Assembly (NCBI GenBank): GCA_025738555.1
Contig: JAOVFP010000002.1
Span: 6,944,001-7,008,000 of the forward strand
Direction: 5' to 3'
From: Cyathus striatus
Lineage: Eukaryota > Basidiomycota > Agaricomycetes > Agaricales > Nidulariaceae
Length of the DNA stretch: 64,000 bases
Part shown: piece by piece, positions 24,401 to 35,409 of the stretch
Position numbering within the stretch: position 1 is the first letter of the stretch
Layout of the letters: each line of letters starts with the position of its first letter
Notes under the pieces: generated by a model
The model's database searches: none
What the model was told of the DNA's origin: nothing
The model's input: the letters and a program-made list of their open reading frames with translations, nothing else
Translations under genes and position numbers: made by a program

Positions 24401-25128
24401 CACGATCATACAATCCAGGAGGAATGGGCATGTTCTTGAGTGCCCAGGGGACATGCTCGATGGTAGGAATAATAACCGGGTCAAAGTACTCATCGGAAAA
24501 TCGGCCTCGTTCTGATTCGTCCCACGCGAATGCTTCTTCCTGTAAGCTGATTAGGTGGTGGACAAGTTTCTCCTCTTCCGGCCAGAGGAAATTGTCCGAA
24601 TTAATATTATTTGCATCTTTTCGTTCTTGAGTGTATCGTTTTCCGGGTACGAAATTGGGGGGATGAGTGGGGAGTATGGGCATATCCTTCAAAGGGTCGC
24701 TGGGAATTCTTCTAACAACTCGAAAATGTTCTGGTAAGGTGGTAGCCACGGGCTTGATTCGATTAGCAACTTTCTTGTATGTGAGATTTGAAACTTCTTC
24801 TGTAGAACTTGTAACTTCAAGAGTATCTGGATCTTGTAACTGACATGGTGACAACGAAAAACCTGTAACTGTAACTTCAAGACTAGAATCAAGCGCAATA
24901 TCATAAGCTGAACAGTGATTTATTAAGATGAGAGACTCGGAAGGGGGAAGCATATTGGTGGAAGGGGAAGGCATATTAGACGAGACAGAGAAGTAGTCGG
25001 AGTGTATTGTTGGGATATAGAGGTTTGAAATCGATCCGAGGGGAGGAGAAACATAATTAGTCGAAAATAAACTAGTTTGAGGTGGTGGAAATGCATCTCG
25101 TCGAGCAAATGTCGATTCCTTGATACCT
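21483..25128 (-). pseudogene. Gypsy pol: RT, RNase H, integrase (one in-frame TGA)
   Basis: The frame opens one base out of phase with gag, right at the gag stop. RT shows AIFDLLVGFDQ and the FVDDV catalytic core. RNase H shows LAVDSSYIAVGF, YSQAKLELYG, IEVDAKS and HVPAKDHAPADGLSRR. A TGA at 22920-22922 interrupts the frame, which continues unchanged into integrase with its zinc-binding HDELGHKG...CHECQ segment and catalytic DTMF, VTDNGTAF and NGIVERRH motifs. There is no chromodomain after integrase: the C-terminus carries FLGPMIVIRRTKGGSYILGE, then ends HDREGDTDN. The TGA probably arose from CGA by CpG decay, so this copy may be inactive or rely on readthrough. Confidence 0.85.
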
Positions 25129-25136
25129 AAAAATCC
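25127..25136 (-). promoter_or_regulatory. Putative -1 frameshift site between gag and pol
   Basis: On the sense strand the junction reads GGATTTTTAG: gag codons GAT TTT TAG, pol codons GGA TTT TTA GG. Slippage of the peptidyl tRNA on TTT one base back re-pairs with TTT and bypasses the stop. This is not the canonical X XXY YYZ heptamer, so the efficiency is unknown. Confidence 0.5.
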
Positions 25137-27229
25137 GATTTCGGAGAAGCGCGAGTGTGTGTCGGAGTAGTAAAGGCTGTGTGGGAGTTTGGATCAGTCA
25201 GGGTAATGTGCTGTTCACCATTTAGAAAGTCCCGAGTAGTCATCTGAGCAAGCCGGGAGAAAGGTCGTCCTAAAAGTATGTCATATGGCGCATTATCCAC
25301 AACCTGAGCCTGTAGATACAGGTGAATAGGTCCGATGGATACCTTGAGGTTACTGAGAAGTCCAGCAGTAGGGCTTCGTGAACCATTAGCAGCCTCCATA
25401 GTAACGCACTGTTGTTTGTCAATAGGTATATTCAGCTTTTCCCAAAGCTGACGACGAATTGCGATAATTTCAGAACCATTATCCAGTAGTCCTTCGCAAT
25501 CTATTTTCCCATCCAAAGTGACATTAATCCGACATAAAGGCTCGATTTTTGGTGCAACAATTTGACCATCATGGTGAGGAAGCGCGTGAAATAAAGTCTC
25601 TACCTGAGAATCTGATGTAGCCAAAGTGTCTTGAGTAGCGGTCCCGAGACTAGCTGCTGTAGTGATACGTTTAGTGGTGGTTAGCTCCTTGTATTGTCGA
25701 CGAATATCTGGTGATAAAGCTAAGAGTTCGCGCTGAGTGAGAGTGATAGTTGAATCAAGACTGCGCCCTAATACAGCCTGTGCTATATTTGGATCTTCTA
25801 TGGGTGTCAGATACCGGTACTGTGGTTTGTCCTGAGAATTAGAAGTATGTTCGTGTGATTTCGAAGTAGGGTCAGGAGATGATGGAGGAGCCTTAGCCTT
25901 GGTTTGGGAACGGGTCTGTGCACAGGATATAGCAGTAGCTTCAGTTTCCATCCGGGTAATATCGTTCTGCAACTTGTCGCGTGCCATTTTCATGAGTTCA
26001 AGATCCTCCACATTGTGAGTTCTTGCTTCGACGTTAACCGATGCGACAGGAGTAGGGGGAGTGACGACGACAGAGGGCAGAGAGTTACCTTCCTCAACAG
26101 GGACAGGATCGATCCAGCTATAGACTTGCGGCGCAGAAACAACACTGAATGCGTTTGACGTAACCGATGAGTTAGCAGGAGCAGAGGCAGAGGCAGGAGT
26201 AGGAGCAGGGGTTCTGTTCATTTTGTGCCAGCTATCGATGCATTCGTGCATGTTGTTGCCTATAAGATAGTAAGTGACCTTTTGTCCGTTTGGGAGCACG
26301 ATTTGATTATTTGCGTCGCGTGCACATAGGTTCCTTTGAATATAATCCTCAAGACTGTGGCAATTTCGGATAAAATGTGTCATTTCAGAGCAAAAGTTGC
26401 AAGGTCTGGGAGGGCCGGCAAACAGAGGACGTCCATAGAATCCTGGAGGGCTGGTTGGAGTGGTATTGGGATGTCTGTAGGGTGCAGATACTTGTTGGAC
26501 CTGTACCTGTGGCTGGTGAGTAGCGAATTGTTCGTGTATTGTGGTCGTGATAAGCTGCTTAATTGTTGGTACTAGGTTTTTGAGATCGAAGGTTTCCTTG
26601 GTAACAATTGGTTCAACTGGTACTTGAGGTACGACTGGCTGGGCTTCGAAAAATGAGAAAGGGGTGTATGAAGATGAGAGGAGATGTGATGCGCTGTCGA
26701 CCACTGTTTGAATTGGAAATGGGTCCTCAGGATGGTGCTTTGGATCGGTTGCTTGAAGATATGCACGAAGGCGTGTGCGGAAAGCCGCATCGAAGCCACG
26801 TATGAATTCCTTTTCACCTTCGCGTTCTGACATTCTTCCATTTTTCTTGAGATAATTATACATTTTCTGGAATTGACGATGATATTCCCCTAAGCGAAGA
26901 CGACTGTCCATAGGAACCTGTGAGTGTTTCTCAACGTAAAATTCGAGTTCTGGTCCGGAATATGTTCGCTCATTTTCGGATCCGGCACCGGGGTACATCT
27001 TCAATACTTCAGTGACAAATTCAGCCCAAACTGTCCCTTTTCGAGTTGGCAATTCCTCCCAAAGTTCTGCGTCGCCAATGGGAGCGTAATAGACAGCCCA
27101 TTTTATATAGTCTGTCTCGAGATATAGTCCTCCGTTGATGCAAGCGGCTTGTACGTCAGTTAAGAATCGTTGGAGTGTTGCAGGATCTCCGTCATATTTT
27201 GGAGCTGAATGGTGATGTCGTCCAGGCAT
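25127..27229 (-). CDS. Gypsy Gag with zinc knuckle and retropepsin-like protease
   Basis: About 700 residues starting MPGRHHHSAPKYDGDP. The N-terminal half is a retrotransposon Gag capsid region (YDGDPATLQRFLTDV, ELEFYVEKH, EYHRQFQKMYNYL). A CCHC knuckle, CNFCSEMTHFIRNC, follows near residue 280. The C-terminal third contains an aspartic-protease-like segment, CEGLLDNGSEIIAI, in which DNGS replaces the usual D(T/S)G, and a matching later ILLGRPF motif. The frame stops at TAG (25127-25129) directly after a run of five T on the sense strand, where pol continues in the -1 frame. The ATG overlaps the end of a short upstream ORF. Confidence 0.85.
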   Translation of the reverse strand: MPGRHHHSAPKYDGDPATLQRFLTDVQAACINGGLYLETDYIKWAVYYAPIGDAELWEELPTRKGTVWAEFVTEVLKMYPGAGSENERTYSGPELEFYVEKHSQVPMDSRLRLGEYHRQFQKMYNYLKKNGRMSEREGEKEFIRGFDAAFRTRLRAYLQATDPKHHPEDPFPIQTVVDSASHLLSSSYTPFSFFEAQPVVPQVPVEPIVTKETFDLKNLVPTIKQLITTTIHEQFATHQPQVQVQQVSAPYRHPNTTPTSPPGFYGRPLFAGPPRPCNFCSEMTHFIRNCHSLEDYIQRNLCARDANNQIVLPNGQKVTYYLIGNNMHECIDSWHKMNRTPAPTPASASAPANSSVTSNAFSVVSAPQVYSWIDPVPVEEGNSLPSVVVTPPTPVASVNVEARTHNVEDLELMKMARDKLQNDITRMETEATAISCAQTRSQTKAKAPPSSPDPTSKSHEHTSNSQDKPQYRYLTPIEDPNIAQAVLGRSLDSTITLTQRELLALSPDIRRQYKELTTTKRITTAASLGTATQDTLATSDSQVETLFHALPHHDGQIVAPKIEPLCRINVTLDGKIDCEGLLDNGSEIIAIRRQLWEKLNIPIDKQQCVTMEAANGSRSPTAGLLSNLKVSIGPIHLYLQAQVVDNAPYDILLGRPFSRLAQMTTRDFLNGEQHITLTDPNSHTAFTTPTHTRASPKSDF

Positions 27230-27638
27230 GTGAATACTGGGGGTTTATAGGCGTAGTGGACATAGTAGATTCGGTGCTGATCGTAGTATCGTCGTCGAAA
27301 ACTCGGCGGAGGCGAAATGCGCTTGCAGATGGTGGTATTTCGTCGAATTCAGAGGGTGGGGGAGGAAGATGTGTGAAATAGTAAACTCGTTCTAGTGCAA
27401 GGGCTTCGTTTTGCGCTGGAGAGGCGGCGGGAACTTCTGATTGTTGATCCAGTGTAAGTGTGAGCGACGACTCAGTGTCTGATGCAAAAGGGGGTTCAAC
27501 AAATGATAATGGGACTGGCTCTGATTCTGGTGATGAGAGATTACGAGGTCTTGATGAAACGAGACGAGCTTCCTCTGCGAAGCTACGAGACGGGGTCTGC
27601 GGGTCCAGGTCCAAAGAATGGCCTCGTGGTGAAAGCAC
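27192..27638 (-). CDS. Short ORF upstream of gag in the Gypsy element
   Basis: A 148-residue frame on the sense strand, rich in Pro, Ser and acidic residues (PPPPSEFDEIPPSASAF), overlapping the gag ATG by 38 bases in another frame. It could be an N-terminal gag extension reached by frameshift, a separate small ORF, or simply the open leader. I recognise no domain. Confidence 0.4.
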   Translation of the reverse strand: MLSPRGHSLDLDPQTPSRSFAEEARLVSSRPRNLSSPESEPVPLSFVEPPFASDTESSLTLTLDQQSEVPAASPAQNEALALERVYYFTHLPPPPSEFDEIPPSASAFRLRRVFDDDTTISTESTMSTTPINPQYSHAWTTSPFSSKI

Positions 27639-27705
27639 CTACGAGCGCACAATGCGGGGGGGGGTCGAAGAACAAGACAAATAGCCTAAAGAACACCTTA
27701 GAAGC

Positions 27706-27723
27706 CCCTCGCGGTGGGCTCCA
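27706..27723 (-). promoter_or_regulatory. Primer-binding site
   Basis: Three bases inside the 5' LTR the sense strand reads TGGAGCCCACCGCGAGGG, as expected for pairing to a tRNA 3' end. The implied tRNA ends GGTGGGC-T-CCA. A U at the discriminator position suggests tRNA-Cys, but the isoacceptor is inferred. Confidence 0.55.
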
Positions 27724-27726
27724 CTT

Positions 27727-28491
27727 TGTAAGGGTGATAGGTGGGTTAAGGCCTAAACAAAGAAATATAATACGAGTTGTCGAACGTCCGTTCGACTGAG
27801 GAGTTCTAAGGTGTGCAAAAGTGTGATTAGTAGCGAAGCAGGGGTGGTAGAATATAGAGAGAGAGGGAAAACTTCGAAATGAGGTTCAAAGATGAAGACT
27901 TCGCGGTTTTTCGAGATCGAAACGGTAAAACGATAGCCGAGAGCGATAGCAACAACCTAAGGACAAAAGCAGAGACTTAAATCTCGACCGAGAGTGGGGA
28001 AAAATTCGCTGAGTTGGGGAGGAGTAGATACATGGTTTAAATAGAGTGAAACACGGACTTTACTTAACATGGAAAAGCTGGTAAAACGGAGATTAATTGG
28101 CCTGAGATCTAAGATTAAAGTAGGATAAAAGGTATGGTATGAAATGGTAAGAGTACCGATGAATTGAAGAGAAAATTTTGAAAGATAAAACGTAGGGAGA
28201 GATTTAGTTAGGGGGAACTGCGGTATTTAGTGGCTCTTGGTAGCGCACAATACCGACGATCTTGAGTTCTTGATGCGTAATAGCGGCATTTGGGGAGGAT
28301 TGGAAGTGTTAGCATTGGATGAAAGTGTGGGAGGGGACAAGTACGAGGGGGAGAGCAAACACGGATAGCGCGCTGCTGCACGTACGGCTAGATTTGATAT
28401 CGTTATCTTCGCGATATCAGTCACGTGATCTGAGCAAACGCAGCTCGTAAAATTGTAAGTTTTGTAGTGCAGGCGAAATGCCTGCTCTACA
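27727..28491 (-). repeat. 5' LTR (element sense) of the Gypsy element
   Basis: 765 bp, equal in length to its partner. Six of the eight differences are CpG lost in this copy, including gtggg for gcggg, agatga for agacga and gcattt for gcgttt. Confidence 0.97.
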
Positions 28492-28495
28492 TCAT

Positions 28496-30194
28496 TGTTT
28501 CCCATGCCTCTGCTTATCATTTTTCTGCATGACAACCTTTCTGCCCATTGTTTCCTGCACTTCTGCTAATCATATTCAGTCCCCTGCCTGCCCCTCTTCT
28601 CAAAAATTCCCATGGTATTTCCTTTGCTAAATACTTGCCCTCAACATTTCCCATGCATTTTAGTGTTACCCACTGCTGCTTATAGCTTTCTATGCTTCAT
28701 CATCTCATCAATTTATTGTTCCCCACCTCTGCTTTCACTTTCCCATGCACATATTGCTCATTCTTGGACTTTCCTTTAAATTTATAACAAATCAACAGTA
28801 CATATGCTTCATAAATTATAAATGTAGACTGTAGGATTCACTGTACAAAAATATTAATTATTCCGCAGTAGAAATTTGAATTATTTCGCATTTTAATATG
28901 ACCACCCTTTCTTATAATACCTAAGGTACACCATAATGTATAAAGTAAAATATACAACATATATTGCAAAAAAAATTCAAAAGAAAATATTAAATACTGA
29001 GCTAAATAATGTGAAATTACTTGCTCACTATTGAGTATGATGATGAGGAAGGGTGTTCATCAACACATCACCCATCAATATGTGTGGCAGCCTTGAGAAA
29101 AGTGAGTTTGATGGCATTGATGAATGTCAATGACAGCAATTGCAAATGTTGACAAAGGTGAGAAGAAGTGTGGAAAATTTTGAACAGCACAAAATGTTGA
29201 AGGAAATGGCAGGCAGGAGACCAGACAAAGGGGAGATAGGAGAGTAGTGTAGAGTAATTTTGAAATGGTACTCCAGTAATCACAAAATTTTCTGCTCAGT
29301 TGATATATGGTACAATAATTTTGATTCACTACTCCAGTTATCACAGAATAGTCTTGCTCTATTGATGTATGTGTTACATACTGTACCACTGAGAGAAATA
29401 GTAGGGAAGGTGCTGGGTTTAGCATAGAGGGAGCTAGTTGTCATATTACATAAGCTTGGAGTCAGAAGCAGAGAACTCAAAAGTGCAGAGGTGAACCTTG
29501 GCTTCAGCTTATATGCTGTGCCCCTTGTGATTCTCAGTGGTTTGTATTTCAAGGTTGAGGTAGAAACAAGCTTGAGGTAGGAGCAAGTTCGAGTGCAAAA
29601 CACAGAAAGGTCAGAAATAGGGAAGGTTGGAATAGGGACCCAGAACTAAGGATGAAACCTTAGAAACAAGAAGAGAGAGTATAGTGGTATATTCATAATC
29701 ATAGTCAATATGAAAACTGAAGTTTACTGTACAAAAATGAAGTCTTAGATACTAAGTAACTAGTGGAGTAGTTTACTTTGAGTGAAGTATAAGGGTATAA
29801 CTAGGGATAGGTAAACATGAAGTCAGTCACCATAGTGGAGTAGTGGCTGAGGAATGGAAGGAAAGGCTGTATGTGATATAGTGAAACAGATAGGAGTAGT
29901 AATAGAGGAGTAAGTCAAAATGAAGATATAACAAATAAATACAAGTGAGTAATCAGTAAATCATAATGACATGTCTGATGATTGGTCAGAAATGCAGCCA
30001 ATGCGGAAGTGTGGGAAATGCAGAATAGTGCAGAGTAGTGCAGAATAGCAGATTCCAGACATGGATGTAACAGTATGGTACTTCAATAATTTAGATATTG
30101 TACTACACCTTACTATGATTACTGTGGAATTTTGTTGCTTAGAATTTAATAAACAGTGTATGATACAATGGCTTTGATAATGATACTGCTCCAT
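28496..30194. other. Minisatellite continuation and decayed repeat DNA
   Basis: To about 28.76 kb the TTTCCCATGCCTCTGC-type repeats continue from the left flank of the Gypsy insertion. At about 29247-29378 two diverged units of about 66 bp (AATTTTGA..TACTCCAGT.ATCACA) lie in tandem. 29.5-29.95 kb resembles the reverse complement of 5.9-6.4 kb. No gene seen. Confidence 0.4.
29500..29526 (-). repeat. Dispersed TATA-bearing repeat core, copy 3
   Basis: Minus strand reads GGGGCACAGCATATAAGCTG, as at 6345 and 11366. Confidence 0.5.
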
Positions 30195-31446
30195 GATCAC
30201 CATCAATGCATCAGAAGTGAGTGGAATGATCTTTGTGAATGATATGATGGCACTATTCATACACATCTGCAGTGGCAGATGTGGGCATGGTAAAGTACCT
30301 AGTTTAACACAATGTAGTGTGAATGTAAATATATATAATAAAACTCACACCACATTGTGATGCTGCTTGCACATTTTTATTATTTTCAGCATTAAAGCTG
30401 GACACTTTGAGGAAGCTCATATAATAAATAAAGATCCATGGACTGCTATTCAATTGCAAACACTCAACTAATTGACTTAATATTCATAGTCATAAACCAC
30501 CCACAAATATACTTATACAGTATAAGTGTTTCAATGTCCTGTCAAGACCAGTATTTCAAGCAAGAGGTCAGAAGGCAGAGGTGGAGAAATGCAGGATAGG
30601 AAGGACCATCAGCTTCAGCTTGTGTGCTGTGCCCCTTGACATTCTCATGGTCCAGGTATTACCCAGGTTGAGGCTGTGAGATGCTGCACATTAATCATCC
30701 ATTATCAATCTCTTATGTTTCAAGGTCTTAGATGTCCTTATCAATGCTATTTCTGGTTGATAAGTATCATTTCACATGTATGGTTGGTTTTTCAGCCTGA
30801 TATCAGCCAGAATCTTGTCCATTGCATTGCTACTCATGGTTGATTAACATTTTTTTCTTTCTAGCTTCAGAATGAGCTCAATATTTCCCATTTTCATGGA
30901 GATTTGACCTCTGTATGCCCTCCAGGATATATGCTGATCATTCTATTACTGTAATTTACCATTGATACAGTAGATTACACATTCTTTCAAGTATATTTCA
31001 TTCATTAGAGATATGTATTACTTATAAACCAACATTAAAGTTCTGTAGAGTCTTGTACTTCAAGTAATGCATAGATATCTTCATTAATATTTCATTATAT
31101 TATGTCTGACTAATTGTTAAATATCATTCCTGTTGCCAAACAAACAATTATAACAGTCTTAGAACTTAACAGACTTCTGTACAACTCATGTGGCTGATGC
31201 TAAAGCAGTCTATTTTAATAATTATTTTATTTTTACTTTATTTTCAGGTTAGTGGTAGATTGGACATTGAAACATTTATGCTGTAATGTGGTGTGAGTTT
31301 TATTATATATATTTACATTCACACTACATTGTGTTAAACTAGGTACTTTACCATGCCCACATCTGCCACTACAGATGTGTATGAATAGTGCCATCACATC
31401 ATTCACAAAGATCATTCCACTCACTTTTGATGCATTGATGGTGATC
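30195..31446. mobile_element. Inverted-repeat structure with 162-bp arms
   Basis: Arm 30195..30356 and arm 31285..31446 are reverse complements of identical length. They differ at a few transition sites (for example agaagtgag/aaaagtgag, gatatgatgg/gatgtgatgg). The outer ends read GATCACCATCAATGCATC and its complement, and the spacer is about 930 bp. It could be a TIR element or two inverted copies of one small element. No transposase frame is visible. Confidence 0.7.
30611..30637 (-). repeat. Dispersed TATA-bearing repeat core, copy 4 (diverged)
   Basis: Minus strand reads GGGGCACAGCACACAAGCTG: the TATA part is mutated but the flanks match the other copies. Confidence 0.4.
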
Positions 31447-32765
31447 TTGTCACACTTCTTCCATTGTCATGCTCAATTGCAAGCATGTATTTTGTGCATT
31501 CTTCTCTCAGTTTTTGAATTCTTTGTGTGATTTATTTTTTACAATATGAAGTTAGTTATTTTGTATGTAATATAACATGAAGAATAATAATTTCAGCTTT
31601 TTATACTATTTCATATGTAATTTAGCTGTACTGTTGAAATATTTAATATACATTTGTATTCACAAAAAATTGGGAGGAATCACCCAAGAATCTGACTATA
31701 AATGAAAATAATGGGTGCTCACTGTTTATGACAATGATGAGACATATGAATGTGATCAAACACACTGTGGAAATCAATGTGTGGCACTCATTGATCATTT
31801 TGATAGAGGCAGAGGCATCAGATCAAATTAATAATTAGCATTCAGTGGTGTGGGAAATAATGAGTGGGGAGGCACAATAGTGAGTGAGCATTAATCTAGT
31901 AATCCATAGCAGTATTGGAATGTATGTCATATACCATACAAATCAAGGCAGTTTACATTTTTTGAGTTACACATAGGTTCCTAAGCTGAGTTCCACTTAA
32001 GTTCCAGTCAAGTTCCGTTTGAGTTTCTGGTAATTCAAAAAGTTGATGGCCTGCTCTTGACAGAGAGGCTGGCACAACTGATTACTGACATTTGTCCATG
32101 ACCCTTTTCATCAACAGGGATATCAACAGCCACACCTGCCATATTCCCACCACCAATTCCCACCCAACAATGTAATTCTACTCTTCTAATATTCCTCCTG
32201 ACATTTTTTTACTTTTTACTTTTTTCATACTTCAATACTGTATTGCAACAAATGGAGTCTCTCAGGCTTTAATTTTTCACTCTGTAATTTTACTCAATCA
32301 TGTTTGCACAAGTTCAACAAGTGCTGCTGACTCTTGAGAAATGCAAGTCTCACAATTGGAGAGTGTCCTATTCCTGCTAACATTAGGAGATAAAATAGCT
32401 CCCAATTGACAGTAAAGCACAAATTATAACTCTCAAATGAAAAATACTTACCAGACAGTTGGTAGAAGTAAGCAAAAAATGTCATGTGGTCACATGAAGA
32501 CCACTCAGCACCTGCAGTAGTGCAATTTTATTGAGCAAGAAAGATGTGAGAAGTAACAAGAATAGAGAGGGGTGAATGAGAGAATAGAGTGTGATAATAA
32601 AGCAAAGAGAGGGTGGTAAAGGTGCAAGAACTCAGACACAAACACTGACACAGACACAAGATGGGGAGGAAACTTGTTGACTACTATCAAGTTACAGAGT
32701 GTTTATATACTGAGTGTGTCTACCAAAGTCCCAACCAAGGTCCATGTAACTAAGGTAACAGACAG

Positions 32766-32840
32766 CTGTCAATCTGTCAATCACATATCTGTCAATCACA
32801 TATCTGTCAATCAAGGATCTGTCAATCACAGAACTGTCAA
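32766..32840. repeat. 15-bp tandem repeat CTGTCAATCACATAT
   Basis: Three to five units of CTGTCAATCACATAT, some diverged, followed by TGACAG-type inverted motifs. Confidence 0.75.
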
Positions 32841-33036
32841 GTATGACAGGTGACAAGTGACAGCTGTCAAAGAAGCTGTGCAACCCAGAATATCTAACAA
32901 AAGATGGAGCACAGGAACTAGAATGGAAACCTGTCAGTAACCAGTTGTGCCAGCCTCTCTATTGTGAGCATTCCTGCTTGTTTTTGTTTGTCCTGAATAA
33001 ATATTGATGGATATTTGCCTCATAATATGAGAGGAT

Positions 33037-33051
33037 GGTTTTAGGAGCCTG
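33037..33051 (-). mobile_element. Terminus fragment of the Mutator-like family
   Basis: GGTTTTAGGAGCCTG equals the terminal 15 bp of the element at 4899-5755. The preceding GAGAGGAT also resembles that element's TIR. I cannot see the opposite end. Confidence 0.5.
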
Positions 33052-34739
33052 ATGTGGAGGTGGTGGGTGCTGATGATAAGACATTTGATTAGTAATATAT
33101 TTTGAAGCACTGTCAGTTCAAATCAAACTTCTTAGTGGGGATGCCCAATCCCTGGTTATATGCTGCAGCATGTGACACCTTCTGAAACCTGAAGCCAGGC
33201 ACCTTTATCAACTTTCCTCTTTCCACAGCATTTATATCACCATAAAACTGTATGTAGTACATTTATATATATTCATTTAATGTATATATGAGCTTGTTTT
33301 AAATATATACATGATCTTAAGACTTTAAATAGCAAAACTTGAAAAATGCCTGCTATTTTGGCAGGGAAAACTCATTTTGAATAGATGTCCTCAACAACTT
33401 CATGGATCAACATGGATTATAGAGCAAAGTTGCACTATACATTGAGGAAAATATTGCTCTGAACCCAGTTTTTTATTCTCTGTTGCTAAAGTAAAAAATA
33501 ACCTGAAAAATCATGACTTCTACATATTATGCTTCAAAATTAGCAATTCTGCATTTGGAGCATTATTTCCTTCATCTAGTAGTGCAAAATTGCTCTATAT
33601 AACATATAAATCAGCGCATCTGCCAATGAGTTCTATTCAAAACAAGCTGTTCTACTATATTGTTAGTAATATTAGATCTACTAACATTTATCTCACCAAT
33701 GCAACTTATTTTTTGCCCTGATCATGAAATACATGCTATACACACTAATTCAGTTCAATTTTATATGTTTGTGTTGTTAAAATTCATTGCTAGGATTGTT
33801 TTTGGAGAAGATACTTTCTGACCCAATATCTCATCTCAGAGTAAATATAAACAAATAAATGCTTCTCACATGCATGCTTGCACATTGATACAGCAGGTTT
33901 TCAGCTGCCATGTACTGATTGGTGTTGCACTGTAATGAGACCTGTAGTGGATGCTGTCATGTAGATCTTTGAGATCATCAGTCACATGAAAGTGACATTC
34001 AGTTGAACCAGTTTACAGCCATGTGATGAGAAAATTAATGTGATATATTTGAGAAATGATGATTACAGGTGCAAATGACTAGAAAAGATGAGCTCACATG
34101 TTCAATTCATACACAGTGTGTGTTTTAGTAGCCATTGTTATATTTTATTTCTATACTTCATTATGAAAGATAGGATACTGCATTCATGATCAGATGTCCT
34201 AAATTTAATGTTGTATCTATGATAAATCTATGAACTATTGAAAACCATGGATTAGAATCAAAGTGAAGTGCCCAAAGAGTTCAGACATTATGAACACTTC
34301 CCATTGGCAAAGAAAAGGACATACAAGAATTATACCAATGTGCTGCAAATCATGTTTATTATGTGCAGTGGAAGGTTCAACAAAGGAGAGAGAAACAAAG
34401 GTTTACCAGTGAGTGAACAGTATACAGTAAATTGATATTATCATCTAGTTTAAATATGATTACATGAAATAACAGTAGAACATCACTGAAATTTAGGTTT
34501 TTATGTCATGCAGTTGAAAGTTCAATTCTGCATTGAAGCATTTTTTAACCAAGCAGAATACCTACCTTTGCATGTTTTTTTTTGGCAGACAACAATATTG
34601 TACCTGCAGTATAACCCTAGCTACACTATTTTATATTCAAACTACATACCTATTGTAAGACCACCATTATAAATTATAATTAAAAATCTATACTGAAGAG
34701 ATTAATACATGATAAAGTCCACTGTCAGATGACCCCTGT

Positions 34740-35325
34740 GCATCCTACGAAAGGAGTGGCTCACATGTATTCATTAAGACTCAAGAGCTACAATTTCTCG
34801 AAACAATCCTAAGCATTCGAGGAGTGTAGTTAAGAACCTACAGCGAGGCATCGGGCATAACTTTTGTGGAGGTGGGGGCAAGGGAGTGGTGTGAGTGCGT
34901 GGAAGATGCTATGGCAGTCAGCTTGAGTCGAGGGAGAGGGAGACATTTGATTATCACTTGGGTCAGTTTCTTACTTTAATACTATGAGGTAAAGTAAAAA
35001 CTTACACTATTGGCAAAGAATTTTGATAGGACATACGCAGAAGTCAGTAATCCACTCTATCCTTCCGCCCCCCTCTCCCCGAACTTAACCAACAAGCAAA
35101 TGGAGATCATAAGCTCTGATTGTGCTTCTTGTGCACTTCCCTCCACCTCGGGTTTTGATGTGATTAAATCTTAATGCATTTCTCGGGGGAGTTGGGTGTG
35201 TTAGATGTATTCACTTCAGTTATGAGATGAGGAAGGATTTGACTCATGAGATCCTAGTTTGGGTGAGCTTTAATATGTATCTTTAGTTATTATCTTCACA
35301 AGGGCACTACATTTTAACAGTTACA
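34740..35325. other. CpG-retaining intergenic DNA 5' of the tRNA gene
   Basis: CpG density rises abruptly after about 34.74 kb. No gene seen. Confidence 0.35.
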
Positions 35326-35409
35326 GGCCCCCTAGCTCAGTGGTAGAGCGTGAGATTCCAGTAACCAGGAAAGTTCTCAAAGTCATCCATTCAATCTGGG
35401 TGGGGGTCA
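35326..35409 (+). tRNA. tRNA-Trp (anticodon CCA) with 12-nt intron
   Basis: The full cloverleaf can be read. Acceptor stem GGCCCCC pairs with GGGGGTC (one G-U). The D arm is GCTC/GAGC with loop AGTGGTA. The anticodon stem is TGAGA/TCTCA. The T arm is ATCCA-TTCAATC-TGGGT, and the discriminator is A. The anticodon loop is 19 nt and resolves as TT-CCA-G, intron 35362..35373, then T. Intron position after base 37 is canonical, and TTCC in the loop can pair with GGAA of the intron. Acceptor ends resemble eukaryotic tRNA-Trp. Confidence 0.92.

Larger units (their letters stand above)
19860..28491 (-). mobile_element. Young Ty3/Gypsy LTR retrotransposon
   Basis: An 8,632-bp element on the minus strand with two 765-bp LTRs (19860..20624 and 27727..28491). 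They have TG..CA ends and are flanked by a 4-bp duplication TCAT (19856-19859 and 28492-28495). Sense order is 5' LTR, primer site, a short ORF, gag with zinc knuckle and protease, RT-RNase H, integrase, an extra antisense gene, 3' LTR. LTR identity is 757/765. CpG content is high, unlike the surrounding DNA. The copy is nearly intact, with one in-frame TGA between RNase H and integrase. Confidence 0.95.
31447..34739. other. AT-rich decayed DNA, no gene
   Basis: Nearly CpG-free sequence without protein-like frames. It contains a short tandem repeat at 32766 and a Mutator-like terminus fragment at 33037. A stretch near 31.85-32.04 kb resembles 18.8-18.95 kb (aatgagtgggg, then ttttttgagt). Confidence 0.4.
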
